From Eledone cirrhosa (taxonomy: Eukaryota > Mollusca > Cephalopoda > Octopoda > Eledonidae), in assembly GCA_964016885.1 (NCBI GenBank), contig OZ024741.1, forward strand, positions 414,917,081 through 414,981,080: DNA of 64,000 nucleotides. The letters are read 5' to 3'. A model generated the notes under the pieces. That model ran no database searches, was not told where the DNA came from, and was given only the letters and a program-made list of their open reading frames with translations. This document shows positions 14,801-29,028 of the stretch, in pieces (position 1 is the first letter of the stretch; every line of letters begins with the position of its first letter). The position numbers were made by a program, and so were the translations under genes.

Positions 14801-17800
14801 TTTAGTAGAATAAGCTGGTACTGGTACACAACATAGGTTTCTTACATAATATAGTGTAGTTTAGTAGAATAAGCTGGTACTGGGACACAACTTAGGTTTC
14901 TTACATAATATGGTGTGCTTTAGTAGAAAAAGCTGGGACTGGGACACAACATAGGTCTCTTACATAATATAGTGTAGTTTAGAAGAATAAGCTGGTACTG
15001 GGACACAACATAGGTTTCTTACATAATATAGTGTAGTTTAGTAGAATAAGCTGGTACTGGTACACAACATAGGTTTCTTACATAATATAGTGTAGTTTAG
15101 TAGAATAAGCTGGTACTGGGACACAACTTAGGTTTCTTACATAATATAGTGTAGTTTAGTAGAAAAAGCTGGTACTGGTACACAACATAGGTTTCTTACA
15201 TAATATAGTGTAGTTTAGTAGAATAAGCTGGTACTGGGACACAACATAGGTTTCTTACATAATATAGTGTAGTTTAGTAGAATAAGCTGGGACTGGGACA
15301 CAACATAGTTTTCTTACATAATATACTGTAGTTTAGTAGAATAAGCTGGTACTGGGACACAACATAGGTTTCTTACATAATATAGTGTAGTTTAGTAGAA
15401 TAAGCTGCTACTAGAACACAACATAGGTTTCTTACATAATATAGTGAGATTTAGTAGAATAAGCTGGTACTGGGACACAACATAGGTTTCTTACATAATA
15501 TAGTGAGATTTAGTAGAATATGCTGGTACTGGGACACAACATAGGTTTCTTACATAATATAGTGTAGTTTAGTAGAATAAGCTGGTACTGGGACACAACA
15601 TAGGTTTCTTACATAATATAGTGAGATTTAGTAGAATAAGCTGGTACTAGAACACAACATAGGTTTCTTACATAATATAGTGAGATTTAGTAGAATAAGC
15701 TGGTACTGGGACACAACATAGGTTTCTTACATAATATAGTGTAGTTTAGTAGAATAAGCTGGTACTGGGACACAACATAGGTTTCTTACATAATATAGTG
15801 AGGTTTAGTAGAATAAGCTGGTACTGGTACACAACATAGGTTTCTTACATAATATAGTGTGGTTTAGTAGAATAAGCTGGGACTGGGACACAACATAGGT
15901 TTCTTACATAATATAGTGTAGTTTAGTAGAATAAGCTAGTACTGGGACACAACATAGGTTTCTTACATAATATAGTGAGGTTTAGTAGAATAAGCTGGTA
16001 CTAGAACACAACATAGGTTTCTTACATAATATAGTGTGGTTTAGTAGAATAAGCTGGGACTGGGACACAACATAGGTTTCTTACATAATATAGTGTAGTT
16101 TAGTAGAATAAGCTGCTACTAGAACACAACATAGGTTTCTTACATAATATAGTGTAGTTTAGTAGAATAAGCTGGTACTGGGACACAACATAGGTTTCTT
16201 ACATAATATAGTGTAGTTTAGTAGAATAAGCTGCTACTAGAACACAACATAGGTTTCTTACATAATATAGTGTAGTTTAGTAGAATAAGCTGGTACTAGA
16301 ACACAACATAGGTTTCTTACATAATATAGTGTGGTTTAGTAGAATAAGCTGGTACTGGGACACAACATAGGTTTCTTACATAACATAGTGTAGTTTAGTA
16401 GAATAAGCTGGTACTGGGACACAACATAGGTTTCTTACATAATATAGTGTAGTTTAGTAGAATAAGCTGGTACTGGGACACAACATAGGTTTCTTACATA
16501 ATATAGTGAGATTTAGTAGAATAAGCTGCTACTGGGACACAACATAGGTTTCTTACATAATATAGTGTAGTTTAGTAGAATAAGCTGGTACTGGGACACA
16601 ACATAGGTTTCTTACATAATATAGTGAGATTTAGTAGAATAAGCTGCTACTGGGACACAACATAGGTTTCTTACATAATATAGTGTAGTTTAGTAGAATA
16701 AGCTGGTACTGGGACACAACATAGGTTTCTTACATAATATAGTGTAGTTTAGTAGAATAAGCTGGTACTAGAACACAACATAGGTTTCTCACATAATATA
16801 GCGTAGTTTAGTAGAATAAGTTGGTACTTGAACACAACATAGGTTTCTTACATAATATAGTGTAGTTTAGTAGAATAAGCTGGTACTGGGACACAACATA
16901 GGTTTCTTACATAATATAGTGTAGTTTAGTAGAATAAGCTGGTACTGGGACACAACATAGGTTTCTTACATAATATAGTGTAGTTTAGTAGAATAAGCTG
17001 GTACTAGAACACAACATAGGTTTCTCACATAATATAGCATAGTTTAGTAGAATAAGTTGGTACTTGAACACAACATAGGTTTCTTACATAATATAGTGTA
17101 GTTTAGTAGAATAAGCTGGTACTGGGACACAACATAGGTTTCTTACATAATATAGTGTAGTTTAGTAGAATAAGCTGGTACTGGTACACAACATAGGTTT
17201 CTTACATAATATAGTGTAGTTTAGTAGAATAAGCTGGTACCGGGACACAACATAGGTTTCTTACATAATATAGTGAGGTTTAGTAGAATAAGCTGGTACT
17301 AGAACACAACATAGGCTTCCCACATAATATAGTGTAGTTTAGTAGAATAAGTTGGTACTTGAACACAACATAGGTTTCTTACATAATATAGTGTAGTTTA
17401 GTAGAATAAGCTGGTACTGGGACACAACATAGGTTTCTTACATAATATAGTGTAGTTTAGTAGAATAAGCTGGTACTGGTACACAACATAGGTTTCTTAC
17501 ATAATATAGTGTAGTTTAGTAGAATAAGCTGGTACCGAGACACAACATAGGTTTCTTACATAATATAGTGTGGTTTAGTAGAATAAGCTGGGACTGGGAC
17601 ACAACATAGGTTTCTTACATAATATAGTGTGGTTTAGTAGAATAAGCTGGGACTGGGACACAACATAGGTTTCTTACATAATATAGTGAGGTTTAGTAGA
17701 ATAAGCTGGTACTAGAACACAACATAGGTTTCTTACATAATATAGTGTAGTTTAGTAGAATAAGATGGTACTAGAACACAACATAGGTTTGTTACATAAT

Positions 17801-17877
17801 ATAGTGAGGTTTAGTAGAATAAGCTGGTACTGGTACACAACATAGGTTTCTTACATAATATAGTGTAGTTTAGTAGA
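11860..17877. repeat. 59-bp higher-order block B4 (102 units), mosaic
   Basis: It opens with the GTAGATT and ACATACT markers but then departs from the other blocks. GGGACTGGGAC replaces GGGACTAGGAC, and ATAGTTTTCT / ATACTGTAG variants follow (about 12001-12030). That ATAGTTTTCT/ATACTGTAG pair recurs near 12355 and 15305, which points to internal duplication. The AGGAGAATAAGC marker of the other blocks is missing. The last part, from about 15.7 kb, matches the end of B5 at offset 6254 (106 units), including the rare AGCTAGTACT at 15936 and 22190. Confidence 0.82.
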
Positions 17878-20800
17878 ATAAGCTGGTACTGGGACACAAC
17901 ATAGGTTTCTTACATAATATAGTGTAGATTAGTAGAATAAGCTGGTACTGGTACACAACATAGGTTTCTTACATACTATAGTGTAGTTTAGTAGAATAAG
18001 CTGGGACTAGGACACAACATAGGTTTCTTACATAATATAGTGTAGTTTAGTAGAATAAGCTGGTACTGGTACACAACATAGGTTTCTTACATAATATAGT
18101 GTGGTTTAGTAGAATAAGCTGGTACTGGGACACAACATAGGTTTCTCACATAATATAGTGTAGTTTAGTAGAATAAGCTGGGACTGGGACACAACATAGG
18201 TTTCTTACATAATATAGTGTAGTTTAGTAGAATAAGTTGGTACTAGAACACAACATAGGTTTCTTACATAATATCGTGTAGTTTAGTAGAATAAGCTGGG
18301 ACTGGGACACAACATAGGTTTCTCACATAATATAGTGTAGTTTAGTAGAATAAGCTGGGACTGGGACACAACATAGGTTTCTTACATAATATAGTGTAGT
18401 TTAGTAGAATAAGCTGGTACTGGGACACAACATAGGTTTCTTACATAATATAGTGTAGTTTAGTAGAATAAGCTGCTACTAGAACACAACATAGGTTTCT
18501 TACATAATATAGTGTAGTTTAGGAGAATAAGCTGGTACTGGGACACAACATAGGTTTCTCACATAATATAGTGTAGTTTAGTAGAATAAGTTGGTACTAG
18601 AACACAACATAGGTTTCTTACATAATATCGTGTAGTTTAGTAGAATAAGCTGGGACTGGGACACAACATAGGTTTCTTACATAATATAGTGTAGTTTAGT
18701 AGAATAAGCTGGTACTAGAACACAACATAGGTTTCTCACATAATATAGTGTAGTTTAGTAGAATAAGTTGGTACTAGAACACAACATAGGTTTCTTACAT
18801 AATATAGTGTAGTTTAGTAGAATAAGCTGGTACTGGGACACAACATAGGTTTCTTACATAATATAGTGTAGTTTAGTAGAATAAGCTGGTACTGCGACAC
18901 AACATAGGTTTCTTACATAATATAGTGTAGTTTAGTAGAATAAGATGGTACTGGGACACAACATAGGTTTCTTACATAATATAGTGTGGTTTAGTAGAAT
19001 AAGCTGGTACTGGTACACAACATAGATTTCTTACATAATATAGTGTAGTTTAGTAGAATAAGCTGGGACTGGGACACAACATAGGTTTCTTACATAATAT
19101 AGTGTAGTTTAGTAGAATAAGCTGGTACTGGGACACAACATAGGTTTCTTACATAATATAGTGTAGTTTAGTAGAATAAGCTGGTACTGGGACACAAAAT
19201 AGGTTTCTTACATAATATAGTGTAGTTTAGTAGAATAAGCTGCTACTAGAACACAACATAGGTTTCTTACATAATATAGTGTAGTTTAGTAGAATAAGCT
19301 GGTACTGGGACACAAAATAGGTTTCTTACATAATATAGTGTAGTTTAGTAGAATAAGCTGGTACTAGAACACAACATAGGTTTCTTACATAATATAGTGT
19401 AGTTTAGTAGAATAAGCTGGTACTGGGACACAAAATAGGTTTCTTACATAATATAGTGTAGTTTAGTAGAATAAGCTGCTACTAGAACACAACATAGGTT
19501 TCTTACATAATATAGTGTCGTTTAGTAGAATAAGCTGGTACTGGGACACAACATAGGTTTCTTACATAATATAGTGTAGTTTAGTAGAATAAGCTGCTAC
19601 TAGAACACAACATAGGTTTCTTACATAATATAGTGTAGTTTAGTAGAATAAGCTGGTACTAGAACACAACATAGGTTTCTTACATAATATAGTGTAGTTT
19701 AGTAGAATAAGCTGGTACTGGGACACAACATAGGTTTCTTACATAATATAGTGTAGTTTAGAAGAATAAGCTGGTACTGGGACACAACATAGGTTTCTTA
19801 CATAATATGGTGTAGTTTAGTAGAATAAGCTGGTACTGGGACACAACATAGGTTTCTTACGTAATATAGTGTAGTTTAGTAGAATAAGCTGGTACTGGGA
19901 CACAACATAGGTTTCTTACATAATATAGTGAGGTTTAGTAGAATAAGCTGGTACTGGTACACAACATAGGTTTCTTACATAATATAGTGTGGTTTAGTAG
20001 AATAAGCTGGGACTGGGACACAACATAGGTTTCTTACATAATATAGTGTAGTTTAGTAGAATAAGCTGGTACTGGGACACAACATAGGTTTCTTACATAA
20101 TATAGTGAGGTTTAGTAGAATAAGCTGGTACTAGAACACAACATAGGTTTCTTACATAATATAGTGTGGTTTAGTAGAATAAGCTGGGACTGGGACACAA
20201 CATAGGTTTCTTACATAATATAGTGTAGTTTAGTAGAATAAGCTGCTACTAGAACACAACATAGGTTTCTTACATAATATAGTGTAGTTTAGTAGAATAA
20301 GCTGGTACTGGGACACAACATAGGTTTCTTACATAATATAGTGTAGTTTAGTAGAATAAGCTGCTACTAGAACACAACATAGGTTTCTTACATAATATAG
20401 TGTAGTTTAGTAGAATAAGCTGGTACTAGAACACAACATAGGTTTCTTACATAATATAGTGTGGTTTAGTAGAATAAGCTGGTACTGGGACACAACATAG
20501 GTTTCTTACATAACATAGTGTAGTTTAGTAGAATAAGCTGGTACTGGGACACAACATAGGTTTCTTACATAATATAGTGTAGTTTAGTAGAATAAGCTGG
20601 TACTGGGACACAACATAGGTTTCTTACATAATATAGTGAGATTTAGTAGAATAAGCTGCTACTGGGACACAACATAGGTTTCTTACATAATATAGTGTAG
20701 TTTAGTAGAATAAGCTGGTACTGGGACACAACATAGGTTTCTTACATAATATAGTGAGATTTAGTAGAATAAGCTGCTACTGGGACACAACATAGGTTTC

Positions 20801-23800
20801 TTACATAATATAGTGTAGTTTAGTAGAATAAGCTGGTACTGGGACACAACATAGGTTTCTTACATAATATAGTGTAGTTTAGTAGAATAAGCTGGTACTA
20901 GAACACAACATAGGTTTCTCACATAATATAGCGTAGTTTAGTAGAATAAGTTGGTACTTGAACACAACATAGGTTTCTTACATAATATAGTGTAGTTTAG
21001 TAGAATAAGCTGCTACTAGAACACAACATAGGTTTCTTACATAATATAGTGTAGTTTAGTAGAATAAGCTGGTACTGGGACACAACATAGGTTTCTTACA
21101 TAATATAGTGTAGTTTAGTAGAATAAGCTGCTACTAGAACACAACATAGGTTTCTTACATAATATAGTGTAGTTTAGTAGAATAAGCTGGTACTAGAACA
21201 CAACATAGGTTTCTTACATAATATAGTGTGGTTTAGTAGAATAAGCTGGTACTGGGACACAACATAGGTTTCTTACATAACATAGTGTAGTTTAGTAGAA
21301 TAAGCTGGTACTGGGACATAACATAGGTTTCTTACATAATATAGTGTAGTTTAGTAGAATAAGCTGGTACTGGGACACAACATAGGTTTCTTACATAATA
21401 TAGTGAGATTTAGTAGAATAAGCTGCTACTGGGACACAACATAGGTTTCTTACATAATATAGTGTAGTTTAGTAGAATAAGCTGGTACTGGGACACAACA
21501 TAGGTTTCTTACATAATATAGTGAGATTTAGTAGAATAAGCTGCTACTGGGACACAACATAGGTTTCTTACATAATATAGTGTAGTTTAGTAGAATAAGC
21601 TGGTACTGGGACACAACATAGGTTTCTTACATAATATAGTGTAGTTTAGTAGAATAAGCTGGTACTAGAACACAACATAGGTTTCTCACATAATATAGCG
21701 TAGTTTAGTAGAATAAGTTGGTACTTGAACACAACATAGGTTTCTTACATAATATAGTGTAGTTTAGTAGAATAAGCTGGTACTGGGACACAACATAGGT
21801 TTCTTACATAATATAGTGTAGTTTAGTAGAATAAGCTGCTACTAGAACACAACATAGGTTTCTTACATAATATAGTGTAGTTTAGTAGAATAAGCTGGTA
21901 CTGGGACACAACATAGGTTTCTTACATAATATAGTGAGATTTAGTAGAATAAGCTGGTACTGGGACACAACATAGGTTTCTTACATAATATAGTGTAGTT
22001 TAGTAGAATAAGCTGGTACTGGGACACAACATAGGTTTCTTACATAATATAGTGAGGTTTAGTAGAATAAGCTGGTACTGGTACACAACATAGGTTTCTT
22101 ACATAATATAGTGTGGTTTAGTAGAATAAGCTGGGACTGGGACACAACATAGGTTTCTTACATAATATAGTGTAGTTTAGTAGAATAAGCTAGTACTGGG
22201 ACACAACATAGGTTTCTTACATAATATAGTGAGGTTTAGTAGAATAAGCTGGTACTAGAACACAACATAGGTTTCTTACATAATATAGTGTGGTTTAGTA
22301 GAATAAGCTGGGACTGGGACACAACATAGGTTTCTTACATAATATAGTGTAGTTTAGTAGAATAAGCTGCTACTAGAACACAACATAGGTTTCTTACATA
22401 ATATAGTGTAGTTTAGTAGAATAAGCTGGTACTGGGACACAACATAGGTTTCTTACATAATATAGTGTAGTTTAGTAGAATAAGCTGCTACTAGAACACA
22501 ACATAGGTTTCTTACATAATATAGTGTAGTTTAGTAGAATAAGCTGGTACTAGAACACAACATAGGTTTCTTACATAATATAGTGTGGTTTAGTAGAATA
22601 AGCTGGTACTGGGACACAACATAGGTTTCTTACATAACATAGTGTAGTTTAGTAGAATAAGCTGGTACTGGGACACAACATAGGTTTCTTACATAATATA
22701 GTGTAGTTTAGTAGAATAAGCTGGTACTGGGACACAACATAGGTTTCTTACATAATATAGTGAGATTTAGTAGAATAAGCTGCTACTGGGACACAACATA
22801 GGTTTCTTACATAATATAGTGTAGTTTAGTAGAATAAGCTGGTACTGGGACACAACATAGGTTTCTTACATAATATAGTGAGATTTAGTAGAATAAGCTG
22901 CTACTGGGACACAACATAGGTTTCTTACATAATATAGTGTAGTTTAGTAGAATAAGCTGGTACTGGGACACAACATAGGTTTCTTACATAATATAGTGTA
23001 GTTTAGTAGAATAAGCTGGTACTAGAACACAACATAGGTTTCTCACATAATATAGCGTAGTTTAGTAGAATAAGTTGGTACTTGAACACAACATAGGTTT
23101 CTTACATAATATAGTGTAGTTTAGTAGAATAAGCTGGTACTGGGACACAACATAGGTTTCTTACATAATATAGTGTAGTTTAGTAGAATAAGCTGGTACT
23201 GGGACACAACATAGGTTTCTTACATAATATAGTGTAGTTTAGTAGAATAAGCTGGTACTAGAACACAACATAGGTTTCTCACATAATATAGCATAGTTTA
23301 GTAGAATAAGTTGGTACTTGAACACAACATAGGTTTCTTACATAATATAGTGTAGTTTAGTAGAATAAGCTGGTACTGGGACACAACATAGGTTTCTTAC
23401 ATAATATAGTGTAGTTTAGTAGAATAAGCTGGTACTGGTACACAACATAGGTTTCTTACATAATATAGTGTAGTTTAGTAGAATAAGCTGGTACCGGGAC
23501 ACAACATAGGTTTCTTACATAATATAGTGAGGTTTAGTAGAATAAGCTGGTACTAGAACACAACATAGGCTTCCCACATAATATAGTGTAGTTTAGTAGA
23601 ATAAGTTGGTACTTGAACACAACATAGGTTTCTTACATAATATAGTGTAGTTTAGTAGAATAAGCTGGTACTGGGACACAACATAGGTTTCTTACATAAT
23701 ATAGTGTAGTTTAGTAGAATAAGCTGGTACTGGTACACAACATAGGTTTCTTACATAATATAGTGTAGTTTAGTAGAATAAGCTGGTACCGAGACACAAC

Positions 23801-24131
23801 ATAGGTTTCTTACATAATATAGTGTGGTTTAGTAGAATAAGCTGGGACTGGGACACAACATAGGTTTCTTACATAATATAGTGTGGTTTAGTAGAATAAG
23901 CTGGGACTGGGACACAACATAGGTTTCTTACATAATATAGTGAGGTTTAGTAGAATAAGCTGGTACTAGAACACAACATAGGTTTCTTACATAATATAGT
24001 GTAGTTTAGTAGAATAAGATGGTACTAGAACACAACATAGGTTTGTTACATAATATAGTGAGGTTTAGTAGAATAAGCTGGTACTGGTACACAACATAGG
24101 TTTCTTACATAATATAGTGTAGTTTAGTAGA
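17878..24131. repeat. 59-bp higher-order block B5 (106 units)
   Basis: B5 shares the rare TTACGTAAT variant (about 19857) with B6 and B7. It equals B6 plus 23 extra units: the CTCACAT...AGCG marker units lie at 20930, 21697 and 23054 here, against 27184 and 27951 then 28187 in B6. The 1,357-bp gap between 21697 and 23054 replaces a 4-unit, 236-bp step, with the remaining marker at 23290. The additional segment matches the end of B4. Confidence 0.85.
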
Positions 24132-27100
24132 ATAAGCTGGTACTGGGACACAACATAGGTTTCTTACATAATATAGTGTAGATTAGTAGAATAAGCTGGT
24201 ACTGGTACACAACATAGGTTTCTTACATACTATAGTGTAGTTTAGTAGAATAAGCTGGGACTAGGACACAACATAGGTTTCTTACATAATATAGTGTAGT
24301 TTAGTAGAATAAGCTGGTACTGGTACACAACATAGGTTTCTTACATAATATAGTGTGGTTTAGTAGAATAAGCTGGTACTGGGACACAACATAGGTTTCT
24401 CACATAATATAGTGTAGTTTAGTAGAATAAGCTGGGACTGGGACACAACATAGGTTTCTTACATAATATAGTGTAGTTTAGTAGAATAAGTTGGTACTAG
24501 AACACAACATAGGTTTCTTACATAATATCGTGTAGTTTAGTAGAATAAGCTGGGACTGGGACACAACATAGGTTTCTCACATAATATAGTGTAGTTTAGT
24601 AGAATAAGCTGGGACTGGGACACAACATAGGTTTCTTACATAATATAGTGTAGTTTAGTAGAATAAGCTGGTACTGGGACACAACATAGGTTTCTTACAT
24701 AATATAGTGTAGTTTAGTAGAATAAGCTGCTACTAGAACACAACATAGGTTTCTTACATAATATAGTGTAGTTTAGGAGAATAAGCTGGTACTGGGACAC
24801 AACATAGGTTTCTCACATAATATAGTGTAGTTTAGTAGAATAAGTTGGTACTAGAACACAACATAGGTTTCTTACATAATATCGTGTAGTTTAGTAGAAT
24901 AAGCTGGGACTGGGACACAACATAGGTTTCTTACATAATATAGTGTAGTTTAGTAGAATAAGCTGGTACTAGAACACAACATAGGTTTCTCACATAATAT
25001 AGTGTAGTTTAGTAGAATAAGTTGGTACTAGAACACAACATAGGTTTCTTACATAATATAGTGTAGTTTAGTAGAATAAGCTGGTACTGGGACACAACAT
25101 AGGTTTCTTACATAATATAGTGTAGTTTAGTAGAATAAGCTGGTACTGCGACACAACATAGGTTTCTTACATAATATAGTGTAGTTTAGTAGAATAAGAT
25201 GGTACTGGGACACAACATAGGTTTCTTACATAATATAGTGTGGTTTAGTAGAATAAGCTGGTACTGGTACACAACATAGATTTCTTACATAATATAGTGT
25301 AGTTTAGTAGAATAAGCTGGGACTGGGACACAACATAGGTTTCTTACATAATATAGTGTAGTTTAGTAGAATAAGCTGGTACTGGGACACAACATAGGTT
25401 TCTTACATAATATAGTGTAGTTTAGTAGAATAAGCTGGTACTGGGACACAAAATAGGTTTCTTACATAATATAGTGTAGTTTAGTAGAATAAGCTGCTAC
25501 TAGAACACAACATAGGTTTCTTACATAATATAGTGTAGTTTAGTAGAATAAGCTGGTACTGGGACACAAAATAGGTTTCTTACATAATATAGTGTAGTTT
25601 AGTAGAATAAGCTGGTACTAGAACACAACATAGGTTTCTTACATAATATAGTGTAGTTTAGTAGAATAAGCTGGTACTGGGACACAAAATAGGTTTCTTA
25701 CATAATATAGTGTAGTTTAGTAGAATAAGCTGCTACTAGAACACAACATAGGTTTCTTACATAATATAGTGTCGTTTAGTAGAATAAGCTGGTACTGGGA
25801 CACAACATAGGTTTCTTACATAATATAGTGTAGTTTAGTAGAATAAGCTGCTACTAGAACACAACATAGGTTTCTTACATAATATAGTGTAGTTTAGTAG
25901 AATAAGCTGGTACTAGAACACAACATAGGTTTCTTACATAATATAGTGTAGTTTAGTAGAATAAGCTGGTACTGGGACACAACATAGGTTTCTTACATAA
26001 TATAGTGTAGTTTAGAAGAATAAGCTGGTACTGGGACACAACATAGGTTTCTTACATAATATGGTGTAGTTTAGTAGAATAAGCTGGTACTGGGACACAA
26101 CATAGGTTTCTTACGTAATATAGTGTAGTTTAGTAGAATAAGCTGGTACTGGGACACAACATAGGTTTCTTACATAATATAGTGAGGTTTAGTAGAATAA
26201 GCTGGTACTGGTACACAACATAGGTTTCTTACATAATATAGTGTGGTTTAGTAGAATAAGCTGGGACTGGGACACAACATAGGTTTCTTACATAATATAG
26301 TGTAGTTTAGTAGAATAAGCTGGTACTGGGACACAACATAGGTTTCTTACATAATATAGTGAGGTTTAGTAGAATAAGCTGGTACTAGAACACAACATAG
26401 GTTTCTTACATAATATAGTGTGGTTTAGTAGAATAAGCTGGGACTGGGACACAACATAGGTTTCTTACATAATATAGTGTAGTTTAGTAGAATAAGCTGC
26501 TACTAGAACACAACATAGGTTTCTTACATAATATAGTGTAGTTTAGTAGAATAAGCTGGTACTGGGACACAACATAGGTTTCTTACATAATATAGTGTAG
26601 TTTAGTAGAATAAGCTGCTACTAGAACACAACATAGGTTTCTTACATAATATAGTGTAGTTTAGTAGAATAAGCTGGTACTAGAACACAACATAGGTTTC
26701 TTACATAATATAGTGTGGTTTAGTAGAATAAGCTGGTACTGGGACACAACATAGGTTTCTTACATAACATAGTGTAGTTTAGTAGAATAAGCTGGTACTG
26801 GGACACAACATAGGTTTCTTACATAATATAGTGTAGTTTAGTAGAATAAGCTGGTACTGGGACACAACATAGGTTTCTTACATAATATAGTGAGATTTAG
26901 TAGAATAAGCTGCTACTGGGACACAACATAGGTTTCTTACATAATATAGTGTAGTTTAGTAGAATAAGCTGGTACTGGGACACAACATAGGTTTCTTACA
27001 TAATATAGTGAGATTTAGTAGAATAAGCTGCTACTGGGACACAACATAGGTTTCTTACATAATATAGTGTAGTTTAGTAGAATAAGCTGGTACTGGGACA

Positions 27101-29028
27101 CAACATAGGTTTCTTACATAATATAGTGTAGTTTAGTAGAATAAGCTGGTACTAGAACACAACATAGGTTTCTCACATAATATAGCGTAGTTTAGTAGAA
27201 TAAGTTGGTACTTGAACACAACATAGGTTTCTTACATAATATAGTGTAGTTTAGTAGAATAAGCTGCTACTAGAACACAACATAGGTTTCTTACATAATA
27301 TAGTGTAGTTTAGTAGAATAAGCTGGTACTGGGACACAACATAGGTTTCTTACATAATATAGTGTAGTTTAGTAGAATAAGCTGCTACTAGAACACAACA
27401 TAGGTTTCTTACATAATATAGTGTAGTTTAGTAGAATAAGCTGGTACTAGAACACAACATAGGTTTCTTACATAATATAGTGTGGTTTAGTAGAATAAGC
27501 TGGTACTGGGACACAACATAGGTTTCTTACATAACATAGTGTAGTTTAGTAGAATAAGCTGGTACTGGGACACAACATAGGTTTCTTACATAATATAGTG
27601 TAGTTTAGTAGAATAAGCTGGTACTGGGACACAACATAGGTTTCTTACATAATATAGTGAGATTTAGTAGAATAAGCTGCTACTGGGACACAACATAGGT
27701 TTCTTACATAATATAGTGTAGTTTAGTAGAATAAGCTGGTACTGGGACACAACATAGGTTTCTTACATAATATAGTGAGATTTAGTAGAATAAGCTGCTA
27801 CTGGGACACAACATAGGTTTCTTACATAATATAGTGTAGTTTAGTAGAATAAGCTGGTACTGGGACACAACATAGGTTTCTTACATAATATAGTGTAGTT
27901 TAGTAGAATAAGCTGGTACTAGAACACAACATAGGTTTCTCACATAATATAGCGTAGTTTAGTAGAATAAGTTGGTACTTGAACACAACATAGGTTTCTT
28001 ACATAATATAGTGTAGTTTAGTAGAATAAGCTGGTACTGGGACACAACATAGGTTTCTTACATAATATAGTGTAGTTTAGTAGAATAAGCTGGTACTGGG
28101 ACACAACATAGGTTTCTTACATAATATAGTGTAGTTTAGTAGAATAAGCTGGTACTAGAACACAACATAGGTTTCTCACATAATATAGCGTAGTTTAGTA
28201 GAATAAGTTGGTACTTGAACACAACATAGGTTTCTTACATAATATAGTGTAGTTTAGTAGAATAAGCTGGTACTGGGACACAACATAGGTTTCTTACATA
28301 ATATAGTGTAGTTTAGTAGAATAAGCTGGTACTGGTACACAACATAGGTTTCTTACATAATATAGTGTAGTTTAGTAGAATAAGCTGGTACCGGGACACA
28401 ACATAGGTTTCTTACATAATATAGTGAGGTTTAGTAGAATAAGCTGGTACTAGAACACAACATAGGCTTCCCACATAATATAGTGTAGTTTAGTAGAATA
28501 AGTTGGTACTTGAACACAACATAGGTTTCTTACATAATATAGTGTAGTTTAGTAGAATAAGCTGGTACTGGGACACAACATAGGTTTCTTACATAATATA
28601 GTGTAGTTTAGTAGAATAAGCTGGTACTGGTACACAACATAGGTTTCTTACATAATATAGTGTAGTTTAGTAGAATAAGCTGGTACCGAGACACAACATA
28701 GGTTTCTTACATAATATAGTGTGGTTTAGTAGAATAAGCTGGGACTGGGACACAACATAGGTTTCTTACATAATATAGTGTGGTTTAGTAGAATAAGCTG
28801 GGACTGGGACACAACATAGGTTTCTTACATAATATAGTGAGGTTTAGTAGAATAAGCTGGTACTAGAACACAACATAGGTTTCTTACATAATATAGTGTA
28901 GTTTAGTAGAATAAGATGGTACTAGAACACAACATAGGTTTGTTACATAATATAGTGAGGTTTAGTAGAATAAGCTGGTACTGGTACACAACATAGGTTT
29001 CTTACATAATATAGTGTAGTTTAGTAGA
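24132..29028. repeat. 59-bp higher-order block B6 (83 units)
   Basis: This block is the best reference for the B5/B6/B7 group. It runs through GTAGATT, ACATACT, GGGACTAGGAC, AGGAGAATAAG (about 24775), the AAAATAGG-bearing units, TGTCGTTTAG (about 25770) and TTACGTAAT (about 26111). The AGCG marker units at 27184, 27951 and 28187 follow, then GTACCGGG, GTACCGAG, and the next block. Confidence 0.85.
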
